Source: Ruminococcus sp. UBA7014 (GTDB taxonomy: Bacteria; Bacillota; Clostridia; Oscillospirales; Ruminococcaceae). Taken from it: 16,623 bases of DNA. Numbering within the stretch: position 1 is the stretch's first letter; the number at the start of each line of letters is the position of its first letter. The notes below the pieces were generated by a model that did no database searches, was not told the DNA's origin, and was given only the letters and a program-made list of their open reading frames with translations. Below are positions 13,744 through 16,623 of the stretch, piece after piece. The translations under genes were made by a program, and so were the position numbers. Where the stretch lies: assembly GCA_002449575.1 (NCBI GenBank), contig DJXC01000086.1:1-16623 (forward strand), given 5' to 3'.

Positions 13744-15045
13744 TCAGGAAATTATCTGATGAATGAGCGGAGAAATTTCCGGTTTTTCATCTGAAATCCG
13801 GACAGCTCGCAGAAGCCGCTGTTTCGCCCGTTCGCAGAGTTCGTCTGCACTGCCGTGAATGATACCAAGAACTTCACCGGCAGAGACAAAATCACCAACA
13901 TCATGCAGAAAAACAACTCCGGCACTGTAGTCGATTTCTGAACGGGCAGCCGTTTTTCCTGCTCCAAGTTCCAGACAGGCAAGACCGACTTGTTCGCTGT
14001 GAATTCCAGAAATATAGCCGGATTGTTCTGCCCGGAATAATTTCTGAATTTTCGATTTCGGAAGTTTTGCAGTATTCTCCGTGACAGAGGCATCACCGCC
14101 CTGTGCCGTAATCATAGCCGCTAATTTTTCAAGTGCCTTTCCGGAAGTGACTGCTCCGGATGCCAGTTTCAGACAGGTCTGAAAATCGCCTTTTCCGGAA
14201 AGTTCCAGCATATGTGCAGAAAGTGCAAGTGCTAATTCAGAAAGTGCATTTTCATCATTATTTTGTAAAATACCAATTACTTCACTGACTTCGAGAGCGT
14301 TTCCGACAGCATGACCGAGTGGTGCATTCATGTCAGTTATCACGGCACGACATTTTTTTCCGGCGAGTTTGCCGACAGAAACCATGATTTCTGCAAGTTC
14401 AGCAGCGGATTCCGGTGTTTTCATGAACGCACCGTTTCCATATTTGACATCCAGCAGGATGCAGTCTGCACCAAGTGCAAGCTTTTTACTCATAATACTG
14501 GAACATATCAGCGGAATGCTGTCTACTGTGGCAGTCAGATTTCTTAGAGCATAAATTTTTTTATCTGCCGGAGTCAGATTTCCGCTTTGAGAAATTACAG
14601 CACAGCCGATTTCTCTGACCTGTTTCATGAAATCCGGTACAGAGATTTCGACAGAAAAGCCGGGAATACTTTCCAGTTTATCAATCGTACCGCCAGTAAA
14701 GCCCAGACCTCTGCCGGACATTTTTGGAACAAATCCGCCGCAGGCAGCAACAATCGGCGCAATCAGGAGTGTAGTCTTGTCACCAATACCGCCGGTACTG
14801 TGTTTATCGACCGTGATGCCGCCAACGCCGGACAAGTCCAGACATTCGCCGGAATCACGCATAGCAAGTGTCATACTGACAGTTTCTTCTGTAGAAAGTC
14901 CCTGACAGCAGACTGCCATCAGCCATGCGGACATCATGTAATCCGGAATTTCGCCTTGTGTAAAGCCGTTTATTAAGTATCTGACTTCTGTATCGGAGAG
15001 CGTTTCTTTTCTTCTGGTTTTCTGAATCAAATCGTAAATCTGCAT
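13744..15045 (-). CDS. pdp: Pyrimidine-nucleoside phosphorylase
   Basis: 433 residues, standard length for the thymidine/pyrimidine-nucleoside phosphorylase family. It cleaves uridine and thymidine with phosphate to the base and (deoxy)ribose 1-phosphate in nucleoside salvage. Phosphate-binding KHSTGGIGDK (81-90) and the family signature SGRGLGFTGGTIDKLE (110-125) are intact. The N-terminal helical domain and the C-terminal domain (LGAGKTAARSEIDYSAGV) are complete. GAGGTGA precedes the ATG at a good distance. The gene stands alone with its own promoter. The nucleoside kinases, deoC or deoD that often accompany it are not in the window. Without structural data the choice between thymidine-specific (DeoA) and broader (Pdp) activity leans to Pdp, as is usual in Firmicutes. 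Confidence 0.95.
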   Translation of the reverse strand: MQIYDLIQKTRRKETLSDTEVRYLINGFTQGEIPDYMMSAWLMAVCCQGLSTEETVSMTLAMRDSGECLDLSGVGGITVDKHSTGGIGDKTTLLIAPIVAACGGFVPKMSGRGLGFTGGTIDKLESIPGFSVEISVPDFMKQVREIGCAVISQSGNLTPADKKIYALRNLTATVDSIPLICSSIMSKKLALGADCILLDVKYGNGAFMKTPESAAELAEIMVSVGKLAGKKCRAVITDMNAPLGHAVGNALEVSEVIGILQNNDENALSELALALSAHMLELSGKGDFQTCLKLASGAVTSGKALEKLAAMITAQGGDASVTENTAKLPKSKIQKLFRAEQSGYISGIHSEQVGLACLELGAGKTAARSEIDYSAGVVFLHDVGDFVSAGEVLGIIHGSADELCERAKQRLLRAVRISDEKPEISPLIHQIIS

Positions 15046-15064
15046 GGTAAATCACCTCAGTTTC

Positions 15065-15093
15065 ATCATAGCATATTTTTAAAAAAATTACAA
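15065..15093 (-). promoter_or_regulatory. Sigma-A promoter of the phosphorylase gene
   Basis: On the minus strand TTGTAA (15088-15093), 17 bp, TATGAT (15065-15070). Start is near 15058, giving a very short leader of about 13 nt that still contains the GAGGTGA ribosome binding site. Confidence 0.7.
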
Positions 15094-15100
15094 GTCTTTT

Positions 15101-15129
15101 GTATGAACAAAGAAAATTTTCCCATACTG
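15101..15129 (+). promoter_or_regulatory. Forespore-type (sigma F/G) promoter of spoIIR
   Basis: GTATG (15101-15105) matches the -35 GHATR pattern. After 17 bp, CATACTG (15123-15129) is close to the -10 CATnnTA of forespore sigma factors. No sigma-A promoter is evident. SpoIIR is a sigma F gene in Bacillus subtilis, which fits. Confidence 0.6.
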
Positions 15130-15161
15130 TTTTATGAAAAATAAAACAGGAGGTTTTTTAC

Positions 15162-15755
15162 ATGAGAAAATTAGAAACGGCAATGTGCCTTGGCTTGATT
15201 CTGGCGATTTTTCTGGGAAGTTTTTCAGGTTTTGCAGGAAAGCTTGAAAATTTGCAGCACAATGTGTTAAGACTGCATATTCTGGCAAATTCCGATTCTG
15301 ACTATGACCAGAATCTGAAACTGAAAGTCCGGGACAGACTTCTGGAAGAATCGGATAATCTGTTTCAGGGGTGTGAAACTCTGGAAGAGATGAAAAAAAG
15401 AGCCTCTGAACAGAAAGATACTATCCGCAGAATTGCAAAATCCGTTTTGGAAGAAAACGGCTGTCAGGAAGATGTTGCTGTTCAGTTAGTGCAAATGCAG
15501 TTTGATACACGGGAATATGACGAAATTACTATGCCTGCCGGCTGTTATGATGCGCTCCGGATTTTAATCGGCAAGGCAGAGGGACATAACTGGTGGTGTG
15601 TAATGTATCCGCCGTTATGCCTGCCCGTTGCCGAGCCAGAAATCTGGTTTGATGCCGATACAGCAGACATTTTAGAAAATCCGCAGAAATATGAAGTAAA
15701 ATTCAAGTGTGTGGAGCTTTGGGATGAGCTGATGAAAAAAACAGGAAAGTCCTGA
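15162..15755 (+). CDS. spoIIR: Stage II sporulation protein R
   Basis: 197 residues with AGGAGG (15148-15153) 8 nt before the ATG. One N-terminal hydrophobic segment (8-25) would export the protein. The diagnostic LRLHILANSDSDYDQ (36-50) and GHNWWCVMYPPLC are present. SpoIIR is made in the forespore and crosses the intermembrane space to trigger SpoIIGA, which then processes pro-sigma E in the mother cell. The gene is complete and indicates an endospore-forming lineage. It is divergent from pdp and convergent with gpmI, whose terminator hairpin overlaps its stop codon. Confidence 0.95.
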   Translation: MRKLETAMCLGLILAIFLGSFSGFAGKLENLQHNVLRLHILANSDSDYDQNLKLKVRDRLLEESDNLFQGCETLEEMKKRASEQKDTIRRIAKSVLEENGCQEDVAVQLVQMQFDTREYDEITMPAGCYDALRILIGKAEGHNWWCVMYPPLCLPVAEPEIWFDADTADILENPQKYEVKFKCVELWDELMKKTGKS

Positions 15756-15771
15756 AATTTCAGGACTTTCC
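15735..15771 (-). terminator. Intrinsic terminator of gpmI over the spoIIR stop
   Basis: A perfect 28-bp palindrome (15744-15771; arms ggaaagtcctgaaa and its complement). On the minus strand it is followed by TG and seven T (15735-15741), a strong terminator for gpmI. On the plus strand no T run follows. The spoIIR stop codon TGA (15753-15755) lies inside it. Confidence 0.85.
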
Positions 15772-15781
15772 GGAAATGATA

Positions 15782-16623
15782 TTAGTCGATAATCAGGCTC
15801 TGACCTGTCATTTCCTTCGGCTGAGGGAGTTCCATCAGTTTCAGGATTGTCGGGGAGAGGTCAGCCAGAACGCCGCCTTCACGGACTTTGCGCTGTCCTG
15901 CACCAACTACAATAAATGGTACAGGATTTGTGGTATGTGCAGTAAACGGTGAGCCGTCAGCCTCATACATTTTGTCAGCATTGCCGTGGTCAGCAGTAAT
16001 CAGAGCAACACCGCCCTTTGCTAAGATGGCATCAACCATTTTGCCGACACAGGTATCCACAGCTTCGACAGCCTGTACAGCAGCATCAAAAATGCCAGTA
16101 TGTCCGACCATATCACAGTTTGCATAGTTTAGGATGATAACATCATATTTGTCAGATTCGATAGCTTCCAGAACAGCATCTGTTACTTCATAAGCACTCA
16201 TTTCCGGCTTCATATCGAAAGTTTCAACATCAGGGGACTTGATTAAGATTCTGTCTTCGCCTTCAAACTGCTTTTCTTCGCCGCCGTTGAAGAAGAATGT
16301 TACATGAGCATATTTTTGAGTTTCTGCGATTCTGAGCTGAGTCTTTCCGCATTTTGCAAGATATTCACCAAGTGTCATAGTCAGTTCTTCCGGAGGGAAG
16401 GCAACTTCTACATTTGGCATAGTAGCATCATATTGTGCCATGCAGACAAAGTGAACCGGGAAGAAACCGTTCTTTCTCTCAAAGCCTTTGAAATCTGGGT
16501 CAACAAAAGAACGGGTAATCTGACGAGCTCGGTCAGGACGGAAATTCATGAAGATAACACTGTCATTTGCCTGAATCATGCCGCTTTTATCAACTACAGT
16601 CGGAAGCATAAATTCGTCAGTTA
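15782..16623 (-). CDS. gpmI: 2,3-bisphosphoglycerate-independent phosphoglycerate mutase, C-terminal part
   Basis: The frame is open to the right edge: TDEF is encoded before the internal Met at 16609, so the N-terminal half lies outside. About 280 residues are visible of the family's usual 510 or so. Manganese ligands of the phosphatase domain are present: Asp and His in CDMVGHTG, Asp-His in TADHGNAD, and a His in FTAHTTN. The phosphotransferase-domain motif FMNFRPDRARQ is also present. It interconverts 3- and 2-phosphoglycerate in glycolysis. The catalytic serine is in the missing part. The C-terminus ends MTGQSLIID, as expected. Confidence 0.95.
   Translation of the reverse strand, partial: TDEFMLPTVVDKSGMIQANDSVIFMNFRPDRARQITRSFVDPDFKGFERKNGFFPVHFVCMAQYDATMPNVEVAFPPEELTMTLGEYLAKCGKTQLRIAETQKYAHVTFFFNGGEEKQFEGEDRILIKSPDVETFDMKPEMSAYEVTDAVLEAIESDKYDVIILNYANCDMVGHTGIFDAAVQAVEAVDTCVGKMVDAILAKGGVALITADHGNADKMYEADGSPFTAHTTNPVPFIVVGAGQRKVREGGVLADLSPTILKLMELPQPKEMTGQSLIID

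Noticed and set aside
1..16623. Frequent TCCGGA/TTCCGG words throughout the window
   Set aside because: Explained by preferred codons (CCG, GGA, GAA, TCC) in common dipeptides. No spacing pattern suggests a functional site.

Overview
The window looks like chromosomal DNA of an anaerobic, spore-forming Clostridia member, most likely Oscillospiraceae and Ruminococcus-like. The evidence is moderately AT-rich DNA, a type A RNase P RNA, spoIIR, hemZ, a dockerin-bearing secreted protein, a Cthe_2159-type beta-helix lipoprotein, strong AGGAGG ribosome binding sites and near-consensus sigma-A promoters. No insertion sequence, phage gene, tRNA or CRISPR array was seen.

Left block (1-3828, minus strand): one promoter drives a tightly packed operon of a metallo-beta-lactamase hydrolase, hemZ, a HAD-like hydrolase with an unrecognised C-terminal domain, and an unrecognised protein that runs off the left edge. 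The first two junctions are 4-bp ATGA overlaps and the last is a 6-bp gap. From 3919 to 7667 (plus strand) lies an ECF sigma factor, an overlapping membrane-anchored putative anti-sigma factor, and a large YfbK-like VWA lipoprotein. Their shared leader contains several mutually exclusive hairpins. This reads as a self-contained cell-surface sensing unit.

Centre (7726-11475, minus strand): a dockerin protein and a beta-helix carbohydrate-binding lipoprotein follow each other on the same strand, suggesting surface attachment to polysaccharide. Between the dockerin gene and rnpB, about 250 bp hold three perfect or near-perfect promoters. One fires away from rnpB into an intrinsic terminator after only about 80 nt, and predicts a small RNA with an anti-Shine-Dalgarno stretch.

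Right part: rnpB with its terminator, then a small lipoprotein and a cytosolic protein carrying the R-STS-ExE signature of ADP-ribosyltransferases, 4 bp apart. Next is a 68-residue unknown protein whose promoter lies between two near-identical 15-bp dyads. It converges on a pyrimidine-nucleoside phosphorylase gene. A divergent spoIIR with a forespore-type promoter follows, and then the C-terminal part of gpmI, which runs off the right edge.

The observations most worth a second look are the candidate small RNA next to rnpB, the ADP-ribosyltransferase-like gene with its lipoprotein partner, the paired dyads after it, and the switching leader of the sigma operon.
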